A stretch of 64,000 nucleotides of DNA from JANOZM01 sp031429355 (lineage in GTDB: Bacteria; Pseudomonadota; Gammaproteobacteria; Burkholderiales; Burkholderiaceae_E), in contig JANOZM010000016.1 in the NCBI GenBank assembly GCA_031429355.1, forward strand, positions 372,001-436,000, given 5' to 3'. Shown here in pieces: positions 43,121-52,700 of the stretch. The notes beneath the pieces are model-generated. The model was not told the origin of the DNA. It saw only the letters and a program-made list of their open reading frames with translations, and made no database searches. Within the stretch, counting starts at the first letter, position 1. Every line of letters starts with the position of its first letter. Position numbers and translations under genes: made by a program.

Positions 43121-44386
43121 ATGAAATCAACCTTTAATTTAAAAGCAACAGCTGCGACAATCGCTTTAATCGCGGCTTCAGGGTTTTCTGCAAGCGCGTA
43201 CGCCCAAACAACAGTAAAAATTGCATTTATCGACCCATTATCTGGTCCGTTTGCTCCGGTAGGTCAAAACTTATTACGCAGTTGGCAGTACAACGCCGAA
43301 TTAGCCAATGCCGCTGGGTTGGCCGGTAAAGACATCAAAATTGAGATGGTTCCGTTTGATAACAAAGCCACACCGCAAGAAAGCTTGACCGTATTAAAGC
43401 AAGTGATCGACCAAGGGATTCGTTATGTAGCGCAGGGCAATGGCTCTGGCGTGGCTATCGCATTAACTGATGCCATCATGAAACACAACGAGCGCAATCC
43501 TGGTAAAGAAATTGTGTTCTTAAACTACGCCGCGGTGGATCCTTCACTAACCAACGAGCGTTGTAATTTTTGGCATTTCCGGATGGACATTAATGCAGAC
43601 ATGAAAATGGAAGCTTTAACAGCGTTCATGAAAGACCAGCCAGATATTAAAAAGGTTTACACAATTAACCAAGATTATGCGTTTGGTCACTCAGTAGAAA
43701 AAGCCGCCGAAGAGTACTTAAAGCGTAAGCGCCCCGACGTTCAAATCGTTGGTAAAGATCGTCATCCCTTAGGTCAAGTAAAAGACTTTGCTCCGTATGT
43801 GGCAAAAATCAAAGCTTCTGGTGCCGATACTGTTATCACAGGTAACTGGGGTGCCGACTTAGCTCTACTAATTAAGGCCTCTAAAGACGCTGGTTTAACC
43901 GCAAACTTCTATACCTACTACGCCGGTACAACGGGTGTGCCAACAGCAATGGGCGCGTCGGGTGCTGACCGTGTTCGCATGGTTTCAAACTGGCATCCAA
44001 ACACCGAAAAATTTAGCGGAGAAAAAATCCAAACAGGATTTAAAGCGAAATACAACGACGACTTTTACACAATGCAAACCCACGCGGGTGTCACTATGTT
44101 GGCCGAAGGTATTAAGCGCGCGAAATCTGTCGATCCAGTAAAAGTTGCGTTTGCAATGGAAGGTATTAAATTCCAAACCTTAAACGGTGAAGCAGAAATG
44201 CGTTCCACCGATCACCAGTTACAGCAAACGATTTATGTTGCTACTTGGACAAAGACTGACGGAAAAGGCGTTAAGTTTGACCAAGAAAATACTGGTTATG
44301 GCTGGAAAACGGAGCGTCGTATGGAGGCTTATGTAGCTGCGCAACCCACTTCATGCCAAATGAAGCGCCCAGCAAAACCTAACTAA
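43121..44386 (+). CDS. Liv-type ABC transporter substrate-binding protein
   Basis: 421 residues from ATG 43121, preferred over ATG 43103 because GGAG lies upstream and the signal peptide (ALIAASGFSASAYAQ) then starts normally. Periplasmic type-1 binding fold: VKIAFIDPLSGPFAPVGQ and FDNKATPQESLTVLKQVID. This branch of Liv-like proteins is often used for aromatic, fatty or other organic acids rather than amino acids. livHMGF follow after a strong stem-loop. Ligand unknown. Confidence 0.88.
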   Translation: MKSTFNLKATAATIALIAASGFSASAYAQTTVKIAFIDPLSGPFAPVGQNLLRSWQYNAELANAAGLAGKDIKIEMVPFDNKATPQESLTVLKQVIDQGIRYVAQGNGSGVAIALTDAIMKHNERNPGKEIVFLNYAAVDPSLTNERCNFWHFRMDINADMKMEALTAFMKDQPDIKKVYTINQDYAFGHSVEKAAEEYLKRKRPDVQIVGKDRHPLGQVKDFAPYVAKIKASGADTVITGNWGADLALLIKASKDAGLTANFYTYYAGTTGVPTAMGASGADRVRMVSNWHPNTEKFSGEKIQTGFKAKYNDDFYTMQTHAGVTMLAEGIKRAKSVDPVKVAFAMEGIKFQTLNGEAEMRSTDHQLQQTIYVATWTKTDGKGVKFDQENTGYGWKTERRMEAYVAAQPTSCQMKRPAKPN

Positions 44387-44454
44387 ATCGAAGTCAATAC
44401 AAGACCGCGGTTTTGTTGACACTTAATACTTGGTGACCCTAAGTTTAAAGACCC

Positions 44455-44485
44455 AAAGCGGCTCGGCCTAATCCGAGCCGCTTTT
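44455..44485 (+). terminator. Strong stem-loop between binding protein and livH
   Basis: AAAGCGGCTCGG (44455-44466), loop CCTAAT, CCGAGCCGCTTT (44473-44484): a perfect 12-base stem with a short T-run. It can end transcription after the binding protein, with some read-through to livH, which gives more binding protein than membrane parts. Confidence 0.8.
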
Positions 44486-44562
44486 AGTTTTAGGTGATTT
44501 ACGCAAGACGCTGGTTGCACGTACCAATACTATTTGCTCCGAATTAAATTAAAGATGGGACT

Positions 44563-45513
44563 ATGGAATTTTTTCTCATTCAGTTGTTAAATGGCCTAAG
44601 TTACGGTTTGCTGTTGTTTATGCTCTCGTCGGGCCTAACGCTTATTTTTAGCATGATGGGTGTACTCAATTTCGCCCACGCTTCGTTTTATATGATTGGC
44701 GCCTACGTCGCCTATCAAATGAGCATTTGGATGAACTTTTGGGCTGCATTAATTATTGCCCCAATCGTTGTCGGATTGCTCGGCGCACTAATCGAAAAAT
44801 ACGGCCTACGCCGCGTTCATAAGTGGGGCCATGTACCTGAACTATTGTTTACCTTCGGCCTAACTTTTGTCATTGTTGAGCTCATACAATTAATTTGGGG
44901 CAGGGCAGCTGTACCCTACCGCGTACCCGTCGAATTGGATGGCTCGTTATTTACCTTGTACACCACTACCTTTCCAAAATATCGCGGCTTCATGATGATG
45001 GTGGCGATGGTGATGTTAGTGTCCATTTGGCTTCTTCTTACCCGCACCCGAATTGGGCTAGTCATTCAAGCCGCGTTAACCCATCCCGAAACCGTAGAAG
45101 CTTTAGGTCACAACGTGCCAAAAGTGTTTATGTGGGTATTTGGGGGCGGTGCGGCATTAGCTGGATTAGCTGGCGTTATTGGTGGCAATGCTTATGTAAC
45201 CGAACCGGCGATGGCTGGGGCATTGGGATCGATTATTTTTGTGGTTGTAGTCGTTGGAGGGATGGGGTCTTTAGCGGGGGCGTTTGTTGCATCAATCTTA
45301 ATTGGTGTGCTGCAAACTTTTGCAATTGGCTCGGATCAATCCATTATTAGTTTGGTGCACAACTTTTTTGGCAGCACCATTACTAAGTCGAACCCACTGT
45401 TTAATATTATGAGTTTGAAAATTTCGCAAATTGCACCAGTAATGCCGTATTTACTGTTGGTTCTAATTCTTATCTTCAGACCGCGTGGTTTGATGGGCAC
45501 GAGGGAGGGCTAA
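44563..45513 (+). CDS. livH: Liv-type ABC transporter permease, LivH
   Basis: 316 residues, about eight membrane helices. FLIQLLNGLSYGLLLFMLSS, LTLIFSMMGVLNFAHASFYM and VVVVGGMGSLAGAFVASILI are typical of LivH permeases. It forms the membrane channel with LivM, three bases downstream. Substrate set by the binding protein upstream. Confidence 0.92.
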   Translation: MEFFLIQLLNGLSYGLLLFMLSSGLTLIFSMMGVLNFAHASFYMIGAYVAYQMSIWMNFWAALIIAPIVVGLLGALIEKYGLRRVHKWGHVPELLFTFGLTFVIVELIQLIWGRAAVPYRVPVELDGSLFTLYTTTFPKYRGFMMMVAMVMLVSIWLLLTRTRIGLVIQAALTHPETVEALGHNVPKVFMWVFGGGAALAGLAGVIGGNAYVTEPAMAGALGSIIFVVVVVGGMGSLAGAFVASILIGVLQTFAIGSDQSIISLVHNFFGSTITKSNPLFNIMSLKISQIAPVMPYLLLVLILIFRPRGLMGTREG

Positions 45514-45516
45514 GCA

Positions 45517-46836
45517 ATGACTACGTCAAATCAGTCGATCATTAGCCGTGCAGGGACGGTTGGCTTTAAGCAAACCAATATAGGTCGTTGGCTAATTTGG
45601 AGTCTAACGGCAGTCATATTTTTAATTTTGCCGCTTATTTTTACCAAAGGATTTGCGCTTACCTTACTGTCGCAAATGGGTATTTTGGTTATCTTTTGCT
45701 TGGCCTACAACATGATGTTTGGGCAAGGCGGAATGTTGTCGTTTGGTCATGCGGTGTACGCTGGTCTGGGCGCGTTTTTCGCAGTTCATGCCATGAACTT
45801 AGCTGGTCAAGGCAAACTGCCTATTCCAGTCTGGATAATCCCGCTTGTAGGTGGCGTTTTTGGCGCGCTTTTTGGAGTTTTGTTTGGGTATGTAACCACC
45901 AAAAAGTCCGGTACACCTTTTGCGATGATTACTTTAGGCCTTGGTGAAATGGTGTTTGCTGCGGTGTTGATGTTTCCCGACTTTTTTGGTGGGGAGGGCG
46001 GCATTACTACCAACCGAGTTTACGGAGCACCGTTGTTTGGCTGGAACTTTAGTTCTGGAGTGCAGGTTTACTACTTAATTGCGGTTTGGTGTTTCCTTTG
46101 TATGTTGGCCATGTTCGCGTTTACGCGCACGCCCTTAGGGCGAATTAGCAATGCAGTACGCGACAACCCCGAGCGCGCCGAGTTTGTTGGCTACAACACC
46201 CAATTAGTGCGCTACTTCGTTTTAATTATTTCAGCATTTTTTGCTGGAATATCAGGTGGCTTAGCGGCCATTAATTTCGAAATCGTCGGCGCAGAAAATG
46301 TTCACGCCGGAAAATCGGGTGCGGTATTGTTAGCCACCGTAATTGGCGGCGCAACCTTCTTTTTTGGGCCAATTCTTGGTGCCATTATCTTTATTTTATT
46401 CGCGGTTGCTTTGTCCGAGTGGACCAAAGCTTGGCAACTTTACTTGGGCGTATTTTTCATACTGTTAGTCATGTTTGCCCCCGGCGGGATTGCATCAATA
46501 GTCTTAATGAACTTACGGGTAATGAAGTACAAAATGTTTGGCCGAATGCGTGACGCTTATTTTGGGCTGCTGTTAACTGGTTTGGTATTTTTACTTGGGA
46601 TTATTTGCGTATTAGAGCTGGGCTATCACTTGTCGCTTGAGTCTGCTGATGGCTCTATGATGAGTCTATTAAAGTTTAAAGTTGATGCGGCCAAACCTGA
46701 GACTTGGTTGTTAGCCCTTGGATTATTAATTGGCGGGGGCATCGGGTTTGAATACATGCGACGTAATTTTATGAAGCAATGGGATTCGGCTCAAGTTGAA
46801 ATTGAAGAGCAAATTGCGCGCGAGGCACGGCTATGA
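45517..46836 (+). CDS. livM: Liv-type ABC transporter permease, LivM, with C-terminal extension
   Basis: 439 residues, longer than many LivM (about 320-420). The core has ILVIFCLAYNMMFGQGGMLS, SFGHAVYAGLGAFFAVH and GGISGG-like AFFAGISGGLAAIN. After LVMFAPGGIASIV the protein continues for about 115 residues with two more hydrophobic segments (YFGLLLTGLVFLLGIICVL and TWLLALGLLIGGGIG) and an acidic tail. The end overlaps livG by 4 bases. Confidence 0.9.
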   Translation: MTTSNQSIISRAGTVGFKQTNIGRWLIWSLTAVIFLILPLIFTKGFALTLLSQMGILVIFCLAYNMMFGQGGMLSFGHAVYAGLGAFFAVHAMNLAGQGKLPIPVWIIPLVGGVFGALFGVLFGYVTTKKSGTPFAMITLGLGEMVFAAVLMFPDFFGGEGGITTNRVYGAPLFGWNFSSGVQVYYLIAVWCFLCMLAMFAFTRTPLGRISNAVRDNPERAEFVGYNTQLVRYFVLIISAFFAGISGGLAAINFEIVGAENVHAGKSGAVLLATVIGGATFFFGPILGAIIFILFAVALSEWTKAWQLYLGVFFILLVMFAPGGIASIVLMNLRVMKYKMFGRMRDAYFGLLLTGLVFLLGIICVLELGYHLSLESADGSMMSLLKFKVDAAKPETWLLALGLLIGGGIGFEYMRRNFMKQWDSAQVEIEEQIAREARL

Positions 46837-47612
46837 GATCTAGCATCGATTTTTCAGCTATGCCATCACTTGATTTAACCGATGTTCGCAAAAGTTTTGG
46901 TAAAACCGAGATTATTCGTGGCGTGAATTTGAAAATTCAACCCGGCGAGCGCCATGCAATCATTGGCCCAAACGGTGCCGGTAAATCAACGCTTTTTAAT
47001 TTAATGTCAGGGCGTTTCCCAATTAGCGCAGGCTCTGTAAAGTTAAGCGGACAAGAAGTATCGAAGCTAAAACCGTTTGAAATTAATCGCTTAGGCTTAT
47101 CGCGCAGTTTTCAAATTACCAATATTTTTGGCAAATTATCGGTCTTCGAAAATTTGCGTTGCGCCGTGCTTTACGGGCTGGGCTATAAATATTCGTTTTG
47201 GCACCGCCTTTCGCAATTAAAAGACGCGCAAGAACAAGCCGAAATTATGCTTGAACGTATTGGCCTGCAACGTCGGCGCGATACCCTAGCAAGCTTGCTA
47301 ACGTATGCCGAACAACGCGCTTTAGAAATTGGTGTAACCACCGCTGGCGGCGCACACACTATTTTGTTAGATGAGCCTACCGCAGGCATGAGCCGCAGCG
47401 AATCGGATCACGCGGTTGAACTCATTCGCCGTATTACCGAAGGGAAAACACTCGTGATGGTAGAACACGACATGAGCGTTGTGTTTGGTTTAGCAGATCG
47501 TATCTCGGTGCTGGTTTATGGCGAAGTTATTGCCACCGATGAGCCACAAAAAATTCGCGACAACCCAGCGGTTCAAGAAGCCTACTTGGGCCATGCCGAG
47601 CAGGAGCACTAA
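46833..47612 (+). CDS. livG: Liv-type ABC transporter ATPase, LivG
   Basis: 259 residues. Walker A IIGPNGAGKSTLFNLMSG, Walker B TILLDEPTAGM, switch His in VMVEHDMSVV. The ABC signature is loose (LLTYAEQRALEIG), usual for LivG. An internal ATG at 46860 is an alternative start. Pairs with LivF to power the importer. Confidence 0.93.
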   Translation: MRSSIDFSAMPSLDLTDVRKSFGKTEIIRGVNLKIQPGERHAIIGPNGAGKSTLFNLMSGRFPISAGSVKLSGQEVSKLKPFEINRLGLSRSFQITNIFGKLSVFENLRCAVLYGLGYKYSFWHRLSQLKDAQEQAEIMLERIGLQRRRDTLASLLTYAEQRALEIGVTTAGGAHTILLDEPTAGMSRSESDHAVELIRRITEGKTLVMVEHDMSVVFGLADRISVLVYGEVIATDEPQKIRDNPAVQEAYLGHAEQEH

Positions 47613-47614
47613 AT

Positions 47615-48304
47615 ATGTTAACCGTATCCAATTTAAACGCATTTTATGGCAAGAGCCATGTTTTGCACGGCGTCGACATGAATGTGCAAGCGGGCGAAAT
47701 TGTTAGCCTGTTGGGCCGCAATGGCGTTGGACGTTCTACGACAGTCAAGACAATTATGGGTTTAGTCGACGGAACCGGTTCGGTGCAGTTCAAAGGCACC
47801 GAACTGATGGGAAAAAAGGCTTTTGAAATTGCAAAATTAGGCATAGGCTACGTACCAGAAAACCGCGATATTTTTCCAACATTAACAGTGGCGCAAAATT
47901 TAGAACTTGGCTTAAAGGGTAAGCCGGGTCGTTGGACTTTTGACGATATGTACAAAATGTTTCCGCGTCTTAAAGAGCGTGAAAAAGTGCAAGCGGGCGT
48001 TTTATCGGGTGGCGAGCAACAAATGCTAACGCTTTGCAGAACCTTAATGGGCGACCCCGATTTAATTATGATTGACGAACCTACCGAAGGTTTAGCGCCC
48101 AAAATCGTCGAACTGGTGGCACAGTACTTAAATGAATTAAAAAATCGAGGCGTTTCGGTTTTATTAGTTGAGCAAAAACTATCGATCGCCCTACAAATTT
48201 CGCAGCGTGTCTACGTTATGGGCCATGGCAATATTGTGTTTGAAGGCAGCCCAGCTGATTTAAAAGCCAACGCTCAAGTTCGACGCGAGTGGCTAGAAGT
48301 TTAG
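47615..48304 (+). CDS. livF: Liv-type ABC transporter ATPase, LivF, Walker A Lys replaced by Arg
   Basis: 229 residues. Signature VLSGGEQQMLTLCRTLMG and Walker B LIMIDEPTEGLAP are normal. Walker A reads GRNGVGRSTTVKT: residue 40 is Arg (CGT at 47732) where most ABC ATPases have Lys. GRNG.GRST is, to my memory, not rare in LivF of related bacteria, so function may be kept, perhaps with ATP hydrolysis led by LivG. Starts 2 bases after livG. Confidence 0.92.
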   Translation: MLTVSNLNAFYGKSHVLHGVDMNVQAGEIVSLLGRNGVGRSTTVKTIMGLVDGTGSVQFKGTELMGKKAFEIAKLGIGYVPENRDIFPTLTVAQNLELGLKGKPGRWTFDDMYKMFPRLKEREKVQAGVLSGGEQQMLTLCRTLMGDPDLIMIDEPTEGLAPKIVELVAQYLNELKNRGVSVLLVEQKLSIALQISQRVYVMGHGNIVFEGSPADLKANAQVRREWLEV

Positions 48305-48341
48305 TCGTAGTTTAGATTTACCACCATAGGATTCTTACGTA

Positions 48342-50456
48342 ATGACAACGCAATACCAAGTACAAAATGGCGTCGCCATTATTACCCTCGACAACCCACC
48401 CGTTAATGGTTTGGGTTTTTCAACCCGCGCAGGCATCGTAAAAGGTGTTGGCGACGCCAACGCCGATGCAAACGTTCGTGCAATTGTACTTACGGGAAGC
48501 GCTCGGGCATTTTCTGGCGGCGCCGATATAAAAGAATTCAATACACCAACTGCAACTGCTAGCCCAAACTTGTTAGACGTTATCGCTACGGTCGAGGCTA
48601 GCGTTAAACCAGTCGTCGCGGCCATCGCTGGCTTAGCCCTTGGTGGTGGTAACGAGTTGGCTTTGGGCTGTCACTATCGTGTTGCACAAAAGGGTGCCTT
48701 AATTGGGTTGCCCGAAGTTAAATTAGGCCTTATTCCGGGGGCTGGTGGCACGCAACGACTGCCACGCCTGTTAGGGATGCAACTTGCCTTAGAAATGATT
48801 GTGAGTGGTGATCCGCGTAAAGTCGAAACGCTCCAAGGGTTTGCCGATTTAGTAGTTGAAAGCGCTGGTGCTTCTAACACCGGCACAAGCACCGTCGTCG
48901 AAGCTGCGATTCAGTTTGCCCAAGACATTTCAGCAACCACGCATCCGCGTGTCAGTGCACAAGCGGTTGCAACCACCTCAATGCCCGGCGGTTTGGAGGC
49001 TTTTTTTGCAGCTGCCAAAATACAGGTAGGCAAACAAGCCAAAGGTTTAAAAGCGCCACTAGCCTGTGTTGACGCCTTAGAAGCTGCTGTTAGACAAGAT
49101 TTTGCGCAAGGACTAAAGACCGAGCGACAAATTTTTATGACGCTACTAGAGGGCACCGAATCTAAAGCGATGCGGCATTTCTTTTTTGCCGAACGCAATG
49201 CTACAAAAATACCTGGCCTTAACGACAAACTACCTTTGCGCCCGATAAAGAGTGCAGCGGTGATCGGCGCAGGAACAATGGGCGGCGGTATCGCCATGAA
49301 TTTTATCAACGTCGGCATTCCGGTTTTGCTTTTAGAAACCACACAGGCGGCGTTGGACAAAGGTCTGGCCATAATCCGCAAAAACTATCAGGCCAATGTT
49401 GATAAAGGCAGCCTTAAACCTGAGGCCATGGCGCAGCGCTTAGCCTTATTAACACCTACTTTGCACTATAGCGATTTGGCGCAAGCCGATATTGCGATTG
49501 AAGCGGTGTTTGAAGACATGAAAGTAAAACAAGATGTATTTAGCCAACTTGATGCGGTCATGAAACCGGGCGCAATCTTGGCAACCAATACATCCACCTT
49601 AGATGTAGATTTAATTGCCAGCTTTACCAAGCGACCACAAGATGTTGTAGGGATGCATTTTTTCTCGCCAGCAAATGTAATGAAACTGCTTGAAGTCGTT
49701 CGTGGAAAAATTACCGCTGATGATGTGTTAGCGACCACGATGGCATTGGCAAAAACCATTAAAAAAATTGGGGTTGTTTCGGGCGTTTGTGACGGGTTTA
49801 TTGGCAACCGCATGATTGAACACTATGGTCGCCAAGCAGCTTTTATGGTTGAAGAAGGTGCTGCACCCGAACAAGTCGATCAAGCACTTGAGCAATTTGG
49901 GATGGCCATGGGGCCGTTTCGTATGTCTGACCTTGCTGGGCTTGACGTAGGTTGGTATATCCGCAAACGCCGTTACATCGAGAAACCCACTATGCGCTAT
50001 TCGAAGTGGTTGGATGTCTTGTGCGAAAAAGGGCGTTTTGGTCAAAAAACACAAGCCGGTATTTATCGCTACGAAGCGGGAAGCAGAACAGCCATTCCCG
50101 ATCCAATTGTGACCGAAGTCCTCGCTAAATATCGCACCGATGCCAATATTGTTCCGCGCCAAATTAGTTCGCAAGAAATGCTAGAGCGTTGTGTGTTTGC
50201 CTTAGTCAATGAAGGCGCACGCTTGCTTGAAGAAGGCATTGCTTTGCGTGCCTCGGATATTGACGTGGTTTATTTAACGGGCTATGGATTTCCCAAAGGC
50301 GTTGGTGGGCCGATGTTTTACGCAGATACGGTTGGGCTTGCCTACGTTGTAAAGCGCATGGCCGAGTTTGCCGCTAACACCCAAGCAGACCCCGATTTTT
50401 GGTCGCCAGCACCTTTGCTAGCTCGGTTAGCGGCGCAAGGCGGTAAGTTTAATTAG
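48342..50456 (+). CDS. Bifunctional enoyl-CoA hydratase / 3-hydroxyacyl-CoA dehydrogenase (FadB/FadJ-like)
   Basis: 704 residues. N-terminal hydratase domain: ARAFSGGADIKEF (oxyanion hole), GLALGGGNELALG and LPEVKLGLIPGAGGTQRLPR carry the two catalytic Glu. C-terminal NAD domain: AAVIGAGTMGGGIAMNFINV, GMHFFSPANVMKLLEVV and SGVCDGFIGNRM. It performs the second and third steps of beta-oxidation. Shorter than E. coli FadB and like the peroxisomal type. It lies 37 bases after livF. Confidence 0.92.
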   Translation: MTTQYQVQNGVAIITLDNPPVNGLGFSTRAGIVKGVGDANADANVRAIVLTGSARAFSGGADIKEFNTPTATASPNLLDVIATVEASVKPVVAAIAGLALGGGNELALGCHYRVAQKGALIGLPEVKLGLIPGAGGTQRLPRLLGMQLALEMIVSGDPRKVETLQGFADLVVESAGASNTGTSTVVEAAIQFAQDISATTHPRVSAQAVATTSMPGGLEAFFAAAKIQVGKQAKGLKAPLACVDALEAAVRQDFAQGLKTERQIFMTLLEGTESKAMRHFFFAERNATKIPGLNDKLPLRPIKSAAVIGAGTMGGGIAMNFINVGIPVLLLETTQAALDKGLAIIRKNYQANVDKGSLKPEAMAQRLALLTPTLHYSDLAQADIAIEAVFEDMKVKQDVFSQLDAVMKPGAILATNTSTLDVDLIASFTKRPQDVVGMHFFSPANVMKLLEVVRGKITADDVLATTMALAKTIKKIGVVSGVCDGFIGNRMIEHYGRQAAFMVEEGAAPEQVDQALEQFGMAMGPFRMSDLAGLDVGWYIRKRRYIEKPTMRYSKWLDVLCEKGRFGQKTQAGIYRYEAGSRTAIPDPIVTEVLAKYRTDANIVPRQISSQEMLERCVFALVNEGARLLEEGIALRASDIDVVYLTGYGFPKGVGGPMFYADTVGLAYVVKRMAEFAANTQADPDFWSPAPLLARLAAQGGKFN

Positions 50457-50492
50457 AGCAGCGAATTTAGGCAGAAAATCAAACCTTTACCA

Positions 50493-50522
50493 TTGCCTGG
50501 GCGAATAATTTTGCTCAGGCAA
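50493..50522. other. Stem-loop between hydratase/dehydrogenase and thiolase genes
   Basis: TTGCCTGGGC (50493-50502) and GCTCAGGCAA (50513-50522) pair with one G-U around a 10-base loop in the 113-base spacer. No U-run follows, so it may slow decay or set the relative level of the two genes rather than end transcription. Confidence 0.45.
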
Positions 50523-50569
50523 ACAATCAAACAACAGCATTAAATTTAACTTTTTTTTAGGATTGCATC

Positions 50570-51748
50570 ATGCGTGAAGCCGTTATCGTCTCTACAGCCC
50601 GTACCCCATTTGCTAAGTCTTGGCGTGGTTCATTTAATATGACTCATGGCGCAACACTCGGCGCTGCTGCCGTTAAAGCGGCCGTCGAACGCGCTGGTAT
50701 TGAAGGCGCAATGGTTGATGACGTAATCATGGGCTGTGCCACTCCCGAGGGCGCCACTGGGGGAAACATTGCTCGGCAAATTGCCCTGCGTGCGGGGTTT
50801 CCCGTTACCGTTAGCGGTGTTACCGTCAATCGTTTTTGTTCTTCGGGTTTGCAAACCATCGCATTGGCCGCACAACGCGTTATCGCCAACGAAGGTGATG
50901 TGTATGTTGCCGGTGGTGTTGAGTCGATTTCGTGTGTGCAAAACGAGGCCAACAAACACATGGCGGCCGACCCTTGGTTAACTGCAAACAAACCTGAAAT
51001 TTATTGGAACATGCTGCAAACTGCAGAACAAGTTGCCAAACGCTACAACATTTCGCGCGAATTGCAAGACCACTATGGCGTACAAAGCCAGCAACGTACA
51101 TCGGCGGCACAAGCGGCTGGTCGCTTAGATGCTGAAATCGTCCCCGTAACAACAACGATGAAAGTAACGGATAAAGCCACCGGTGTTGAAACAACTCGCG
51201 AAGTAACTTGCAGCAAAGACGAAGGAATTCGTGCCGACACGACCTACGAGGGCGTATCGCAAATTCGTTCGGTTTTTGAAGGCGGCGTAATTTCTGCAGG
51301 TAATGCCAGCCAGTTTTCTGATGGTGCTGGTGCTGTAGTGGTAATGGATTCCAAAGTGGCCCAGCAACGCGGCTTAAAGCCTTTGGGTGCCTTCCGTGGC
51401 TTCGCGGTTGCAGGCTGTGAGCCCGACGAAATGGGTATTGGCCCCGTGTTTGCAATTCCCAAATTGCTTAAGCGCGTTGGCTTAAAAGTTAGCGATATTG
51501 GGTTGTGGGAATTAAATGAAGCCTTTGCAGTACAAGTTATTTATTGCCGCGATCGCCTAGGCATTGACAACGATAAAATTAACGTTGATGGCGGCGCAAT
51601 TGCAGTAGGGCACCCGTACGGTGTATCGGGTCAGCGTTTAACCGGACACGCTTTAATCGAGGGCAAACGCCGTGGCGTGAAATATGTTGTGGTTACTATG
51701 TGCGTTGGCGGTGGCATGGGCGCAGCTGGTTTGTTTGAAGTATTTTAA
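50570..51748 (+). CDS. Acetyl-CoA acyltransferase (thiolase, FadA-like)
   Basis: 392 residues. Nucleophile Cys in VNRFCSSGLQTIALAA, His in GGAIAVGHPYGVSGQRLTGH and the second Cys in TMCVGGGMGAAGLFE. STARTPFAKSWRGSFNM at the start is typical. It catalyses the last, thiolytic step of beta-oxidation. TTTTTAGGA sits before the ATG as ribosome site. Partner of the upstream FadB-like enzyme. Confidence 0.92.
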   Translation: MREAVIVSTARTPFAKSWRGSFNMTHGATLGAAAVKAAVERAGIEGAMVDDVIMGCATPEGATGGNIARQIALRAGFPVTVSGVTVNRFCSSGLQTIALAAQRVIANEGDVYVAGGVESISCVQNEANKHMAADPWLTANKPEIYWNMLQTAEQVAKRYNISRELQDHYGVQSQQRTSAAQAAGRLDAEIVPVTTTMKVTDKATGVETTREVTCSKDEGIRADTTYEGVSQIRSVFEGGVISAGNASQFSDGAGAVVVMDSKVAQQRGLKPLGAFRGFAVAGCEPDEMGIGPVFAIPKLLKRVGLKVSDIGLWELNEAFAVQVIYCRDRLGIDNDKINVDGGAIAVGHPYGVSGQRLTGHALIEGKRRGVKYVVVTMCVGGGMGAAGLFEVF

Positions 51749-51756
51749 AGGTAGTT

Positions 51757-52692
51757 ATGAATAAACAATTTAAGGTTCGCGTTTTGCTTTGCCTGCTTTT
51801 AAGTGCGGGCCTATCTAGCTGTGCCACAGTAGATAAGGCAAGCAAAGCTGTTGTCAACTCGGCACGCTCGGTTGTTGGGCTTAGTAATCCGGTAGCCGTT
51901 AGCGAGCATGGTGACTTCGCTTTGTATCGCTTGCTCGCAAAGTTTGGCAAAGTGGGCGCTACTTTAAATTTAAGCAGCGCACCCGGTGCTGTAGGTGAGC
52001 AACTTTACGTGGTCGATGGATTGCAACTTAAACAACTTGATTTGTCGTCTCTAAAGGGCATTGAACTTTCGGGGCTGCAAGAGTCAGCGCTTGAAACTCC
52101 AACAGCCGTATCGGCCAATACACGCGTGCTGCTAGTTTCTAGCGAAGCGGCGGGGCGGGTTTATCGAATTGATCGTCAAACAGGCGCCGTGCTTTTAGAA
52201 GTGCGCGATTTAAATAAACCACGCGGCATCGTTGAATTATCAGATGGCAGCTTATTAGTTGCCGAATCTGGCTCTGGAAAAATCACCTTAATATCGGGCA
52301 GTAAAGGCGAGACGCGCCGCGAAATGGCTTCTGGTTTATTAACGCCTTCAGGAATGGTAAACACTGTTGGTGGTGTCTATATTACAGAAACGGAAACAGG
52401 CTCAATTTTGCGTCTAGATCCGGTTTCTGGACGCCGTACCGTGCTAACACAAGGCCTAAAGAGCCCACAAGGCATTACCTTAACTTCTACGGGTCGCTTG
52501 GCGGTTTTAGAAGTGGGTGCTGCACAAATTTCTATTGTTGATCCTGCCAGCGGTGGCAGCACCGTGCGCGCCAATAATTTGCCTTTAGATATGGCTAGCA
52601 AAGCCTACACAAGCTTGACCGCCGCCGGAAACGAAAATTTGTTTTTCGGTTCTTCGGCCGATGGTGCTTTGTATCAACTGCGTAAAAAGTAA
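51757..52692 (+). CDS. Beta-propeller (NHL/SMP-30-like) lipoprotein
   Basis: 311 residues. Lipobox in LSAGLSSCATVD, so an anchored periplasmic or outer-membrane lipoprotein. Repeats such as GRVYRIDRQTGAVLLEV, GKITLISGSKGETRREM and GSILRLDPVSGRRTVL suggest a six-bladed propeller like SMP-30 or Vgb. No metal residues can be named. Its place in the catabolic operon (8 bases from either neighbour) suggests a lactonase or a ligand-binding helper, which is inference. Confidence 0.7.
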   Translation: MNKQFKVRVLLCLLLSAGLSSCATVDKASKAVVNSARSVVGLSNPVAVSEHGDFALYRLLAKFGKVGATLNLSSAPGAVGEQLYVVDGLQLKQLDLSSLKGIELSGLQESALETPTAVSANTRVLLVSSEAAGRVYRIDRQTGAVLLEVRDLNKPRGIVELSDGSLLVAESGSGKITLISGSKGETRREMASGLLTPSGMVNTVGGVYITETETGSILRLDPVSGRRTVLTQGLKSPQGITLTSTGRLAVLEVGAAQISIVDPASGGSTVRANNLPLDMASKAYTSLTAAGNENLFFGSSADGALYQLRKK

Positions 52693-52700
52693 CTTTATCA

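Noticed and set aside
48335..51462. Long antisense reading frames opposite the beta-oxidation genes
   Set aside because: They mirror codon bias of the real genes and show no family motif.
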